The notes: a model not told the origin generated them from the sequence alone. DNA of 64,000 nucleotides from Colwellia ponticola (GCF_005885605.1 NZ_SZVP01000016.1:1-64000), one strand, 5' to 3'; positions 1-9,748 are shown, counted from the first letter of the stretch. Program-made: numbers and translations.

Positions 1-101
1 CGAAGGTGAAAGCTACCGTAAAAAACAAGCAATGAAACTAAATTCAAATACCGGCCAAGTTAATTGACGCTGACCGGACAAGTTAGTTGACGTCTGATAC
101 A
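1..101 (+). mobile_element. Right end of an IS21-family insertion sequence
   Basis: A reading frame entering from the left edge ends at 67 and looks like the tail of the IS21 helper ATPase IstB. Directly after it are two imperfect tandem copies of a 23-24 bp unit (51-73 and 74-97), each starting CCGG and containing CAAGTTA(A/G)TTGACG. IS21 elements have such repeated transposase sites in their ends. Read from 101 on the minus strand the sequence starts TGT, as IS21-family termini usually do, so I place the end near 101. The rest lies outside the window. Confidence 0.6.
2..67 (+). CDS. IstB-like transposition helper ATPase, C-terminal end only
   Basis: Only the last 21 residues are in the window. 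They contain EGESYRKKQ, which resembles the G-E-S-Y-R-x-K ending of IS21-family IstB helper ATPases; IstB loads the IstA transposase on DNA. The Walker motifs lie outside the window, so the family call rests on this short tail and the repeated terminal sites that follow it. Whether the element is intact cannot be judged. Confidence 0.5.
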   Translation, partial: EGESYRKKQAMKLNSNTGQVN

Positions 102-949
102 ATGCTGAGGTATGATATCTAAATAGTGAGCTGGCTAAAACAAGCAGTGGGAAGCTAAAGGCAAGCATTTTCCTTCCCCTTATTTGGGCACTTTTATGGA
201 TAATAGCCCTATAAATTAAGTATAACTTTAACCGAGTTCGGGTAATGTGAGACCAAGCTTTGGCTGCAGCCAAAGCCTTTTATACAGTAGCTCGATTAAG
301 CCTAGGCTCCTCTATTGAGAGAGCGGTAACAAGTTAGACTGCTGTATAAAACTCCAAGCATTAAACTCGCTATAAAAACCTATACTGCCTATTTTTTGCC
401 TCATAAACGGCAACGGATAAAGCTTGTTTATTTTTATCAGATAATTTAACACCTTGTGTATGATGTATATATTTTGTGAGCTAATATTTTGGTATTTATA
501 CAACATGCAGATTGGGTTTTATAATCGAACGTTTGACTGAGACGCTATTTCTCATTACGTCAGAGTTTTTGTTGTTTATGTTATGGGAGTTTGCTTTTAA
601 TGATGTAAGTAACATCACTTCAATTGATTAGAATGAGCACCGCGTTTGAGCCGCTCATGCATTTATTAAAGCGAATATCGAATGTCTGCAATTCCCTGTG
701 AGTTCAATTAGTGGATGCAACGCTGTCCTTAATATTGTATACAGTGAATTGCCACCTATTAGGTATACTCACCCTAATCATATTTTTGAAGTCTATGTCA
801 GCAGCACAGATTTTAGTCTCTGCTTAGGTAAAATAACCAATTTATCTTGTGTGACAAATGTTTGCAATTTGCTCATATCCATCTATCAGATTAAACCTCA
901 AGCTATTAACAGCAGATATGAGCTACGACACATTAGAGCGAAAGTTAAT
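102..949. other. Long intergenic stretch between IS end and ligase gene
   Basis: About 850 bases without a gene I can support. Short open frames exist on both strands, but they lack a ribosome binding site and recognisable sequence. The one clear structure is a perfect 20-bp palindrome at 257-276 followed by CTTTT. It could act as a weak plus-strand terminator for the insertion sequence. I see no tRNA and no further ligA fragments here. Confidence 0.5.
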
Positions 950-2887
950 TCACCCTATCAAATTTAGGTACTCTTGCTCTGTGAGAACTTTCACACCTTT
1001 ATCTTTAGCTGCGTTAATTTTTGTCTCTCCAACTTTTTCACCTGTAACTAAGTAGGTAGTTTTACCCGTTACCGATTTGGCAACTTTAGCTCCTAGGGAT
1101 TTAGCATATTTTTCCATATCTCCTCTAGAGCCTTGTTGCATCGAACCTGTAAATACAACAACTGAACCTGTCATTGCAGAAGATGAATTATCTTTCTCTG
1201 ATCCCTTAGGGGTCTCTGCTAAATTAAAACCAAGTTCATAAACTTTAAAGAACTCTTCTTTAATATTTACTAGGCCCTCGACAATAGCTTCGGCACTTAG
1301 CTGAGCAAATCCATCTATTTTAACCATCTCTTCTGCGGTCAGCTCAAATAACTGAGTGATTGAATGGTGTTGAAGAAGCTTTTCACAATTACCACCACCT
1401 AACCTACTAACACCAAAAGCAGATAAGAAACGCCAATCTTCTATTTCAATTTCTCGACTCGCTTTGAGTTGGTCAAATAAGTTTTGAGATGTTTTATCTC
1501 CAAATCCATAACCTGCAAATTGATGTACTTTTATAGAGTAGATTTGATGAATATGTTTAATACCAAAGTTACTTAACTTTTCAATAACCTTAGGCCCAAA
1601 ACCATCATTGTTACCTAATGTTTTGAAAAAGTGGATTAAAGTATTCTCTGTTTGAGCAGGACAGTCACTTTTATTCGGGCAAATGAGGTGATCTGATTCC
1701 CATAACAAGTGAGAATGACAACTTGGACATGAATCTGGTAGTTGAGGCTCAACCTTCTTAATCACTTTCTCAATCTTTGGAATAACTAAGCCACTTCTAA
1801 CAAGCTGTACAACAGCTCCAGGACCGACTCCGTTTGTTTTAACCATATTATAATGATGTACTGTTACTCGGCTTATAGTGGCGCCACTTAGTTTAGTAGG
1901 AACCAATTCAGCAACAGGAGAGATACGCCCTGTTCTGGACGTTTGAGGAATAATATTTAACACTTCAACTTCAGCTGAGTCTTCATTTACTTTAAAAGCG
2001 ATCTGCCATCTGTGATTTTTTCTTGTAGCGCCCATATGCTCTTTTAGAGTTGTATGAGTTGCTTCAAGAATAACGCCATCAATATCAAAATCTACAGCGC
2101 TCCACATTTCTTCTACGATTGTCTCAAAGTTTGAAATGATTTCAGAAAAGTGTGCCGTCTTATTTTTTATTAATGCAAAAGGATAAAAAACACATGCCCC
2201 ATCGTCTATAGCCTTCTGTACATTTTTATCTACTTTTTTTTCTGCGATGATTGCTGCTTGAATGTTTCGTGAATTTTCAAAAATATCACTCAGCACTGTA
2301 TCGAAGTAACTTTTCTTAATGACGATTTCACCGGGCCCTAAGCCTCGTTCACCATTGTCAGCAACTTTTAATCCTCTATCAAAGGCTCTTGTAATATCCT
2401 GCCCCCTGTAGCCATCTCCTCTGGTATACAAAGTTGTTCCATCATCAAATGCCGCATAGCCATCAAGTTTAGGAGTTACTCTTAACTCTATTTCCTCTTC
2501 TGGAATGTTAATCTCTTGCGCCGCCTTCAATATCCTTTTTAACCACTTTTCGATATCTTCTTTTGAATAAGCCTTCTCTGTTGAAAGCATTCTTTGTGGT
2601 AGCTCTACCGTTTTGGCTTCTGCCAGCACTTCAGGTTCAACTTGATTAAGGTATGGATGAAGATGATTTATATCTCTTAACATAGAAATATATAAATCAT
2701 ATTGTTCATCGGTTATGACTTGAACACCTGCTCGATAAAGAGCATTTGATGCTTTTAAAAGTTGAACTAATTTTTCTGAATCTAACTTGGGTTGATTAAA
2801 AAGACTCATTAACTCGTTTGGGTTAATTTCTTTATCGAACTTAATGAGGACTTCTAATTGCTCATTATTTAAATTGACTGTTAACAT
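950..2887 (-). CDS. Divergent NAD-dependent DNA ligase (LigA-like) with BRCT domain
   Basis: NAD-dependent ligases seal nicks in replication and repair. This 645-residue protein keeps the full LigA layout. The Ia NAD-binding region is at about 45-70 (LYR..TDEQYD). The adenylation domain has the nucleotidyl lysine in KLDG (K140), TRGDG at 155-159, IDG at 269-271 and the motif V lysine in WQIAFK (K299). The OB fold ends near GLVIP (366-370). Four cysteines at 387, 390, 403 and 409 form the zinc finger, helix-hairpin-helix repeats follow, and a BRCT domain spans about 573-645. It differs strongly from the canonical LigA fragment just upstream. The Ia His that follows Tyr in E. coli LigA (Y22-H23) is Arg52 here. 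It occupies the ligA position after zipA, so it may be the working replicative ligase. It could instead be a phage-type or second ligase. Confidence 0.88.
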   Translation of the reverse strand: MLTVNLNNEQLEVLIKFDKEINPNELMSLFNQPKLDSEKLVQLLKASNALYRAGVQVITDEQYDLYISMLRDINHLHPYLNQVEPEVLAEAKTVELPQRMLSTEKAYSKEDIEKWLKRILKAAQEINIPEEEIELRVTPKLDGYAAFDDGTTLYTRGDGYRGQDITRAFDRGLKVADNGERGLGPGEIVIKKSYFDTVLSDIFENSRNIQAAIIAEKKVDKNVQKAIDDGACVFYPFALIKNKTAHFSEIISNFETIVEEMWSAVDFDIDGVILEATHTTLKEHMGATRKNHRWQIAFKVNEDSAEVEVLNIIPQTSRTGRISPVAELVPTKLSGATISRVTVHHYNMVKTNGVGPGAVVQLVRSGLVIPKIEKVIKKVEPQLPDSCPSCHSHLLWESDHLICPNKSDCPAQTENTLIHFFKTLGNNDGFGPKVIEKLSNFGIKHIHQIYSIKVHQFAGYGFGDKTSQNLFDQLKASREIEIEDWRFLSAFGVSRLGGGNCEKLLQHHSITQLFELTAEEMVKIDGFAQLSAEAIVEGLVNIKEEFFKVYELGFNLAETPKGSEKDNSSSAMTGSVVVFTGSMQQGSRGDMEKYAKSLGAKVAKSVTGKTTYLVTGEKVGETKINAAKDKGVKVLTEQEYLNLIG

Positions 2888-3020
2888 TTGACGGTTCCTA
2901 TATGAGGTTAAGTAAACGACTTTTACTCCTCATTGGTATTAATTTATTTCGTACTTTAAAGTAACGCTTAATTTAGAGTAGTTTTATTTGTAAGTTCTTT
3001 GTATGCTCACTGACAAGATA

Positions 3021-3376
3021 AACAGAGTTTCGTATGATTCAGGGAAAAATTTTACCATCGCCACGTGTAGCCGCTTGTACTAAAGTAGCTTGCTCCTATC
3101 GTCAACTCACCGCTAAATAAAAAGACATTACCCAATGAGCGCACGGGTTGTTGATGCGTCACTTAAGTAACGATTTTAACGCTTCTCTTCCGACCTTTTG
3201 ACTGGGAGACCCAAGCGTTTTAAGTGCCGGATTGGCTGTTTCTAACTCGATTAGTGCGTTCATTACTCGATCATATTACACATTAGGAATACTGGCAGAT
3301 CTAGTACGTAATATTCATAATTATACTGATTAAATAACTGTTCTATTTGGGTAATTTTTTCTTTGGCGGTAGACAT
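3021..3376 (-). pseudogene. ligA: Decayed 5' fragment of canonical ligA
   Basis: Read on the minus strand from an ATG at 3376, the first 28 residues (MSTAKEKITQIEQL..NQYNYEYYVLD) are a typical LigA start. A one-base loss then shifts the frame, so the first frame stops at 3263. In the next frame a TAA replaces the Glu codon of the conserved EYDR, followed by YDRVMNALIELE and a SPSQKVG block. A further frame holds SLGNVF, matching the family SLDNVF. After a deletion that removed the catalytic KLDG region, LVQAATRGDG reappears at 3054-3083 and a weak TIRN-like remnant (IIRN) at 3027-3038. The rest of ligA is gone. The fragment lies between zipA and the divergent ligase, the normal ligA position. 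Confidence 0.88.
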
Positions 3377-3570
3377 AAAATAATTCACTAAGCGTTAATA
3401 ATAGACAAGCTATTAATAGGTGACATATAAAAAGCTGGAAATAGAAACGGGCAATAGCCCGTTTAATATATAAGATAACAATTATAAAGTAGTTTCTATA
3501 AAGTCAAAATATAAAGTGGAGGCGACATATTAACATTAACTGTGGTGATTACAGGCGTTATTAGCGTTAA

Positions 3571-4686
3571 TTAGTTGGCTAACGCAATGCGACTTTTTCG
3601 ATCAAATTCTCGTATTTTACTTAAGTAGTGTTGCTCGGTTTGTTTAGTCATAATATTACGTTTATCATCGAGAATTTGAGCATTAAACTCTTGTGCTAAT
3701 TGCTTCGCCGCATTAAGCATGTTGTCAAAAACAACTAAAGGCTCTCCTTCATTGGGCAAGGTCATAAATAAAGTAACACCACGAGTAGCAAACGTCTCCA
3801 TAGTATCTAAATCAAATGAGCCTGGATTCATTATATTTGCCAAACTAAAAGTGACTTTGCCGTTGCCAGCACTATCTTCATGGCGATGGAAAATATTCAT
3901 ATCCCCATATTTTAAGCCTAGGGTTAATAAACTAGGTAATAATGCTGCGCCAAGCATTTGTTGATTAGCAGGCATCACAACAGATAAAGCGACCACATCG
4001 GGCTCTGGTTTACTGGTGTTTTTTTCTGCAGCTACAACCTGTGTGCTATTAGATTTATCGAAATCAGTGCCTGTTGGTTCAGATGTTACCGAGGTGCTAT
4101 TAGCTACCGCTTTTTCTGGTACGCTGCTTACTTTGCTACTTGGCGTTTGTGCCGGCTTATGTTGGGTAACAGGTTGTTCGTATAAAGGTTCTATGTAAGC
4201 GCGTTTTTTAGCCGTTGCTGTTAACTCATCACCTAAAGCACCTTGGGAGCTGTGCTTGTCGTTAAACCAGTTTGTTTCAAGAGTACTATCTAACACTGGC
4301 TCTGCACTGTTATCATGTTGTTCAATATCGAGTTTTGCCCTGTGCTTAGTGATATCACTTAATACATCATTTTTGATGAGTATTTGGCTTTTAGAGAGAT
4401 CATCGGGTAATTCAATACCGGTACGTAAAATATGTTCGGCAACAGCCGCATCGTCAAGACTCGATTGCGACTCTTGACTACTTGGTTTCACCTTTACTTG
4501 ACCTACGCCGTCTTGATCAAAGCCATTGCCATCAAAATCTCTAGTAATGGGATCCGATTTATCCTTTGATGTTTTTAACTTATAAGGATTTTTTTGTTTT
4601 CTAATTATCCATAAACCATGAATGAATATTGCAGTAATGACAATGGCACTAAGTATAATTAAGACGTTTCTAAAGTTTTCTTCCAT
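3571..4686 (-). CDS. zipA: Cell division protein ZipA
   Basis: ZipA is a bitopic inner-membrane protein that tethers FtsZ to the membrane at the division site. The 371-residue product has the expected layout: an N-terminal membrane segment at about 8-28 with the bulk in the cytoplasm, a long charged Ser/Pro/Thr-rich linker (about 35-225), and a C-terminal globular FtsZ-binding domain from about 230 (VVALSVVMPANQQMLG to the end). Next to it are divergent cysZ and, downstream, the ligA remnant, the same cysZ-zipA-ligA neighbourhood known from E. coli. No unusual truncation is seen. Confidence 0.95.
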   Translation of the reverse strand: MEENFRNVLIILSAIVITAIFIHGLWIIRKQKNPYKLKTSKDKSDPITRDFDGNGFDQDGVGQVKVKPSSQESQSSLDDAAVAEHILRTGIELPDDLSKSQILIKNDVLSDITKHRAKLDIEQHDNSAEPVLDSTLETNWFNDKHSSQGALGDELTATAKKRAYIEPLYEQPVTQHKPAQTPSSKVSSVPEKAVANSTSVTSEPTGTDFDKSNSTQVVAAEKNTSKPEPDVVALSVVMPANQQMLGAALLPSLLTLGLKYGDMNIFHRHEDSAGNGKVTFSLANIMNPGSFDLDTMETFATRGVTLFMTLPNEGEPLVVFDNMLNAAKQLAQEFNAQILDDKRNIMTKQTEQHYLSKIREFDRKSRIALAN

Positions 4687-4920
4687 TTTCTAGCCTATTT
4701 ACTTTACTGATTGCAAGGGTGCAAGGGACTGGTGTTTTTGTGGTAAAGTGGTCTGCTAAAAACCAACAGTCTCTGTTTTCATGCGACTATCATCGCGATA
4801 TATTAACAGGAAAGACTACCAGAAATGAGCAAGATTTGTAACAAGTTAATGTTTAAAAGCACGAAAAAAACTTTTATACTCTCACGAATAATATCAGTTA
4901 CTTAGGAATACTTTATCGCC

Positions 4921-5682
4921 ATGGAAAAACCCGCTAAACAAGTTAACTATAGTGCTATTAATCACAGTGGTGCTAGCTACTTTATGAAAGGCTTTAGCCT
5001 GATAAGGCGTAAAGGTATACGTCGTTTTGTTTTTATACCTTTAACAATCAATGTTTTATTGTTTAGTTTTGCTTTTTATTATATCTATTTAGAATTATCT
5101 AATTACATGACAAGCATTATGTCATGGCTACCAAGTTGGCTTGATTGGTTAAATGTAGTGTTATGGCCTTTAGCAGTATTAACTATTTTAGTTATTTTCT
5201 CTTTTCTGTTCAGTACTGTAGCGAATTGGCTAGCGGCGCCCTTTAATGGATTGTTATCTGAAAAAATGGAGGCTATTTTATCCGGTCAAAAAGCGCCATC
5301 AGGTGATATGCTAGATATTATTAAAGATATTCCTAGAACGCTTAGTAGAGAGTGGCAAAAGCTAAGTTATTACCTGCCACGTGCAATAGGCTTTTTTATT
5401 CTCTTATGGATTTTACCTGTTATTGGTCAAGTCATTTGGTTTCTTTTTGTTGCCTGGATGATGGCAATACAATACAAAGATTTTCCTTTTGATAATCATA
5501 AAATTCCTTTTGCCCAGATGAAAGCTATACTAAAACAAAATCAAAGTGTTAGTTATAGCTTTGGTATCACAGTAGCACTATTTTCAATGATCCCTATTGT
5601 TAACTTGGTGGTTATGCCAGTTGCTATTTGTGGCGCTACTGCGCTATGGGTTGACTATTATCAAGATAAAGTAGATGTATAG
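4921..5682 (+). CDS. cysZ: Sulfate transporter CysZ
   Basis: CysZ is an inner-membrane protein that imports sulfate for cysteine synthesis. The 253-residue product begins with a soluble stretch containing the family-typical SGASYFMKGF. It has strongly hydrophobic segments at about 38-60, 78-105, 155-180 and 215-245, separated by the amphipathic region that holds the conserved LAAPFNGLLSEK. Length matches the family. It is divergent from zipA, as in enterics. The intergenic region should hold both promoters, but I could not place them with confidence. Confidence 0.93.
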   Translation: MEKPAKQVNYSAINHSGASYFMKGFSLIRRKGIRRFVFIPLTINVLLFSFAFYYIYLELSNYMTSIMSWLPSWLDWLNVVLWPLAVLTILVIFSFLFSTVANWLAAPFNGLLSEKMEAILSGQKAPSGDMLDIIKDIPRTLSREWQKLSYYLPRAIGFFILLWILPVIGQVIWFLFVAWMMAIQYKDFPFDNHKIPFAQMKAILKQNQSVSYSFGITVALFSMIPIVNLVVMPVAICGATALWVDYYQDKVDV

Positions 5683-5759
5683 TCTATTAGTTATTGTAGC
5701 GATAACACCTGCTATAACATACTACATAGCGAAAGTAATCGTAAACGGAAGTGACTAAA

Positions 5760-6212
5760 ATGAAACTAAGACAAACGATTCAATATTTATTATTTAGTAT
5801 GGTAACTATCGGTGTTAGTGCCTGCTCTTCGACACAAAAGGCTGAAGAGCAAACGCCCTTAGTATTAGTCGACCCACCGATAATTGTAGAGCCAGAACAA
5901 GAACAAGAAAGTGTTAGTCCCCCAATAAATAATGGGCTGATTCATCTCCCCGTAGTAGACGATGCGCAAATATTTGCAGAGTTTAGTGATGCATTACCCG
6001 CTATAGTAAATTATTTTACTCGATTAACTGAAGCTGAGATCATAGACTTTTATCAACAAGAGTTTGGCTCTGCTTATTCCCAAGAGCGCAAACGCGATAG
6101 ATTAACGTTAAAATACCAAAAGAATGATGAAAAAATACGCGTGGTAATTTCACCACAAAATAGAAAGCGTCAAGTAGATGTGATGATTGAAAGCAATACT
6201 TTATTACCTTAG
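5760..6212 (+). CDS. Small putative lipoprotein of unknown function
   Basis: I do not recognise a named family. The 150-residue product starts with a lipoprotein signal: basic KLRQ, a hydrophobic stretch, then VSAC with the lipid-acceptor Cys followed by SS, which suggests outer-membrane sorting. A Pro/Glu-rich linker follows, then a compact C-terminal half ending in a basic, beta-rich segment. The ATG at 5760 is preferred over the GTG at 5751 because GGAAG lies 8 bases before it. It follows cysZ by about 80 bases in the same direction and ends just before a strong shared terminator. Confidence 0.7.
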   Translation: MKLRQTIQYLLFSMVTIGVSACSSTQKAEEQTPLVLVDPPIIVEPEQEQESVSPPINNGLIHLPVVDDAQIFAEFSDALPAIVNYFTRLTEAEIIDFYQQEFGSAYSQERKRDRLTLKYQKNDEKIRVVISPQNRKRQVDVMIESNTLLP

Positions 6213-6240
6213 TGTAAAACATTCAAAAGTGATAACAGAC

Positions 6241-6279
6241 AAAAAAGGGCGTAATGTTAAAAACATTACGCCCTTTTAA
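6241..6279. terminator. Bidirectional intrinsic terminator
   Basis: A perfect stem, GGGCGTAATGTT with its complement, is flanked by A and T runs on both sides. It lies between the convergent lipoprotein and aminopeptidase genes and can serve both. Confidence 0.88.
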
Positions 6280-6311
6280 TTGACTATTTCATGACCAAAC
6301 ACATCGCAGTT

Positions 6312-8207
6312 TTATTTCAAAATACTATCAATAGTACCTTGTGCTAAACCATGATAACCAGGTCGTGCTTGTTGATATACCTTAATAGCCCAAGCTTTAC
6401 TGTCTTCGTTTTGAGCAAGCTCTTTATATAAAGGCACAATGAGTTTACGACGGCCAATATTAGTTAAATATTGAGCCATTGCAGGGTAAACGTCTTTGTA
6501 ACCTACACGTACCGACAATAAGTACCAAGCATGAGCAATTTCAGCATTATGGCTATTTGTTAAGTTAAACGCTTTATCTAAATTGACCATACGTTGATAA
6601 GTGGTATCTAGCGGTAAGTTATTAATGAAATGCAACCATTCGTGCAATGTCCATTTCGTTGTAGGTAATTGCGCTAGCGTTAATTCGTTAGCAATAAGTT
6701 GCTTTATTTGCTTATCAATCACAGTAAAAGCATTAGAGGTAGGTTGCGGCGCATAACTTGGCAAACCTGGATTAAAGATCCATTCATTTATTTCACTATC
6801 ACTAACAATATTTGGGTACTTATCGATTAGATTAGCTTTTAAGTAGCTAATAAAGTTATCAGTACCTAAGCTTTGAAATGCATGGCTGTCAAAATAGGCT
6901 AAAACAAACGCATCAAAACGTTCACGACCAAATTTTTCTTCTAGATAAAGTAAAAATAACTGCCCTTTAACATAAGGGACTCCAGAGAACGCATCATCAG
7001 GATCTCGACCTTTTAGATCAATGTAAAGCTGAGTATCACCTGCATCAAGTTCACGCATTTCAGCATTAAGATCTTGTGCGCCTAATGCTTGTTCCATTAC
7101 TGCTCGGTCTCGACCAAAAACAGCTTCCATAATACGGTTTTCAACATAACTGGTAAAACCTTCGTTTAACCATAAATCACGCCAGCTTTCATTGGTAACT
7201 AAATTACCTGACCAGGAATGAGCAAGCTCATGGGCAATTAAGTTAACTAAGCTTTTATCACCGGCAACAACGGTTGGCGTGATAAATGAAAGACGTGGAT
7301 TTTCCATGCCACCAAAAGGAAAGCTCGGTGGCAACATGAGTAAGTCATAACGACCCCAGCGATATTTTCCATACATTTCTTCCGCTTTATCAATCATCGC
7401 TTGCGTATCATCAAATTCAGCAACGGCGGCATCTAAAATGTAAGATTCAGCATAAATGCCAGTTTGGTGACTCATGGCTTTAAACTGCAAATCGCCAACA
7501 CCGATAGCAATTAAATAAGGGGGGATAGCTTGCGGCATTGAAAAGAAGTAATCGCCATCACGAGCAGTACCTGGTTCATTATTGGCACTCATTACCGCTA
7601 ATAAGTCTTTATCGGTTGTTATGCGCGCAGTGTAAGTGACTCGCACGCTTGGTGTATCTTGAATCGGGATCCAAGAACGCGCATGAATAGCTTGGTTTTG
7701 ACTGAATAAGAAAGGTTTCTCTTTACCAGCAGTTTGCTCGGCAGATAACCACTGCAAGCCTGAAGCTTGTTCGGTTGAATGATAATAAACTCGTACTTTT
7801 TCAGCATTAAAGGGGGTGTTGATAGTTAATTTACTACCTAAAACATCATCACGCTTAGCTAAATCATAACTTACTTTTATCCACTGTCCTTGTTTGTTTT
7901 TCGCCATAATGCTGTGAATAACAAGGTCACGCGTATCAAGAATTAAGGGCGCTTTGTGATGAGTTAACCAGTTAAGTGATAACTCAGCAAAACCAGTTAA
8001 TGATTTTTTATCAAAATCAACCTTTAAATCAAGATAGAGATGAGTCGCTTTTACTTGGTCATAATTAGCATACGTTGTCTCATCGGTTAACTTAGCTGTT
8101 TTGTGCTGAGCAGTTAACTGGTGTCCAGTGTTATGTGCCCAAGTAACAGGCGCTACCGATACAGCAAAAGCGCTGAGCAGTAGACAAAGTGTTGAAATGT
8201 TTCTCAT
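6312..8207 (-). CDS. M1-family metallo-aminopeptidase, exported
   Basis: M1 peptidases remove N-terminal residues from peptides using one zinc ion. The 631-residue protein has a Sec-type signal peptide (residues 1-24, ending VTWA). The exopeptidase motif GGMEN is at 299-303. The zinc site HELAH is at 326-330, with the third ligand Glu349 in WLNEGF. The C-terminal part (about 480-631) is helical, like the leukotriene-A4-hydrolase subfamily rather than PepN. A periplasmic location follows from the signal peptide. The gene stands alone, convergent with the lipoprotein gene across a shared terminator. Confidence 0.9.
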   Translation of the reverse strand: MRNISTLCLLLSAFAVSVAPVTWAHNTGHQLTAQHKTAKLTDETTYANYDQVKATHLYLDLKVDFDKKSLTGFAELSLNWLTHHKAPLILDTRDLVIHSIMAKNKQGQWIKVSYDLAKRDDVLGSKLTINTPFNAEKVRVYYHSTEQASGLQWLSAEQTAGKEKPFLFSQNQAIHARSWIPIQDTPSVRVTYTARITTDKDLLAVMSANNEPGTARDGDYFFSMPQAIPPYLIAIGVGDLQFKAMSHQTGIYAESYILDAAVAEFDDTQAMIDKAEEMYGKYRWGRYDLLMLPPSFPFGGMENPRLSFITPTVVAGDKSLVNLIAHELAHSWSGNLVTNESWRDLWLNEGFTSYVENRIMEAVFGRDRAVMEQALGAQDLNAEMRELDAGDTQLYIDLKGRDPDDAFSGVPYVKGQLFLLYLEEKFGRERFDAFVLAYFDSHAFQSLGTDNFISYLKANLIDKYPNIVSDSEINEWIFNPGLPSYAPQPTSNAFTVIDKQIKQLIANELTLAQLPTTKWTLHEWLHFINNLPLDTTYQRMVNLDKAFNLTNSHNAEIAHAWYLLSVRVGYKDVYPAMAQYLTNIGRRKLIVPLYKELAQNEDSKAWAIKVYQQARPGYHGLAQGTIDSILK

Positions 8208-8406
8208 TCGATTTTATACCTTAAAATTAAATAGTCGTACTTATGATGATTACTCATTACTGATTATTTCTACGGGTTAGTTCTACTGATTGTGGTAAGT
8301 TGAGCACAAATAAAAAGACCTGTAGATTACTGTGAATCAACAGGCCTGTTCAATAGGTTAACTAATATTTATTTAATTTGTTATAGCATTAATAGCAACT
8401 ATTATT

Positions 8407-8440
8407 TACAGCACTTTAATTAAGTCTTTTAAGTGCTGTA
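8407..8440. terminator. Hairpin downstream of motY
   Basis: The inverted repeat TACAGCACTT / AAGTGCTGTA lies 13 bases past the motY stop. It has no clean T run on the minus strand, so it could be a terminator or only an RNA 3' stabiliser. Confidence 0.45.
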
Positions 8441-8452
8441 TTTATAAATAGG

Positions 8453-9349
8453 CTATTGCTTTTGCATTTGAATAACCACTCGTCGGTTTTTCCCTCTACC
8501 AAGGGTTGTGTCATTAGAGGCAATATGACGTTTTTCACCATAACCTTTTGCTTCAATTCGACTTACATCAATACCATTTTGTACAAAATAATCTCTTATT
8601 TTTTCTGCACGTCGCTCAGATAGTTTTAAGTTAGACCAACGGCCACCGTAACTATCTGAATAAGCATCAACCAAGACTAGTTCTAAATCGGGATCTAAGC
8701 TTAAATATTCGCGGATCATTTCAATACGCCTTTGCGATGCTTTAGTAAACTTATCACTGCTTGATTGATAATTAAGCACGGTATAGGAAATATCCTCAAA
8801 GCTGTAATTTAATAAATTACCCACACAACCAACAAAGTCTCGATAGGCCTTTTTAAAACGGGCAGTAGATAGCCCAACCGATATTTTATCTTGTTCGCTA
8901 TACCAGTCATTATAATAAAAGGTTGGGCTCATACCCTGCTCTAATTCATTTAACATAGTCCAAGCGACTTTCTTAGGTAAGCTAGGATTAAACTGCTTAT
9001 GTAATTTCATATTTGCTAAGGTACGTGAACCACTACCGGGTTGCCAATTAGGTGCAACGCTGCGTACTTCAGCTAATGAATAATTATCAGGCAATAACAT
9101 CATATCTAACTCAAATTCCATATTTAACTTGCGATTAGCTTTTGCTGAAAAACGCGCTTCGCCATAACGAGGGATTTGGTGTGACAAGGTACACTGTAGG
9201 CGTGAAGCATTAGAAAGTTGCCAGTTTGAGGTATGAATATCTGCGCTATATTGACGAATTCCCGCTTGAACATCACTGACAGACAAACTAGTCATTAAGC
9301 CAGCTATGACAATAAAATAAGTACTCACTGATAAGACTATTTTTTTCAT
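8453..9349 (-). CDS. motY: Sodium-type flagellar motor protein MotY
   Basis: MotY forms the T ring of polar, sodium-driven flagella and helps hold the PomA/PomB stator. The 298-residue product has a signal peptide (ending DVQAG) and an N-terminal MotY domain that includes LECDIM-type elements matching Vibrio MotY, such as LSHQIPRYGEARFS and LLNYSFEDI. A C-terminal OmpA-like peptidoglycan-binding domain (about 180-298) carries LSERRAEKIRDYF and KNRRVVI. I prefer the ATG at 9349, which gives a normal signal peptide; an upstream TTG at 9364 would add five residues. Stator genes are not in this window. Confidence 0.88.
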   Translation of the reverse strand: MKKIVLSVSTYFIVIAGLMTSLSVSDVQAGIRQYSADIHTSNWQLSNASRLQCTLSHQIPRYGEARFSAKANRKLNMEFELDMMLLPDNYSLAEVRSVAPNWQPGSGSRTLANMKLHKQFNPSLPKKVAWTMLNELEQGMSPTFYYNDWYSEQDKISVGLSTARFKKAYRDFVGCVGNLLNYSFEDISYTVLNYQSSSDKFTKASQRRIEMIREYLSLDPDLELVLVDAYSDSYGGRWSNLKLSERRAEKIRDYFVQNGIDVSRIEAKGYGEKRHIASNDTTLGRGKNRRVVIQMQKQ

Positions 9350-9364
9350 AATATTATTGCACAA

Positions 9365-9748
9365 TATTGATTGATAGCAGTAACAGGACTAATCGCGCTT
9401 ATATATGACGCTTATGTTAACGTTTGCCTGTATAGGATATTTATAGTATCGCCCTAAATTAAAATAACTTTAGCATTTTATCGATGAAATATCGATTTTC
9501 ATCTTGATTATAGGCTTATACCTATTTGATTAAATTTCTTATACGCTCCGATCTCCGCTTAATAACAAGGTAAAGGCTTACATGCGGCGTTATTTATTTT
9601 AACAAGGCCACTACACGGGGTTAGCTCAGTAGGAAAGAATTTAATCGACTTGCTATTATTAACGTATAAGTAACTTTCACTATCGTTTTTAAATAGACTT
9701 TCTGCGATAATCACCGCTATTACTCATCCCTTTATTACTTAGTGACCA
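9365..9748. other. Divergent intergenic region motY-rnt
   Basis: About 380 AT-rich bases that must hold the promoters of motY and rnt. A short inverted repeat, GATGAAA / TTTCATC, is near 9484-9504. A tRNA D-arm-like string near 9618-9633 is not part of a foldable tRNA. Nothing else is recognised. Confidence 0.4.

Noticed and set aside
13-273. 86-codon minus-strand frame over the IS end
   Set aside because: It runs antisense through the IstB tail and the terminal repeats, so it is a by-product of the element's end.
698-967. 89-codon plus-strand frame that overlaps the end of the ligase gene
   Set aside because: GTG start without ribosome site, no recognisable sequence, and it runs into the ligase coding region on the opposite strand.
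9614-9645. tRNA-like string GGGGTTAGCTCAGTAGG upstream of rnt
   Set aside because: It resembles a tRNA 5' end and D-arm, but no anticodon stem, T-arm or acceptor complement follows. At most it is a fragment.
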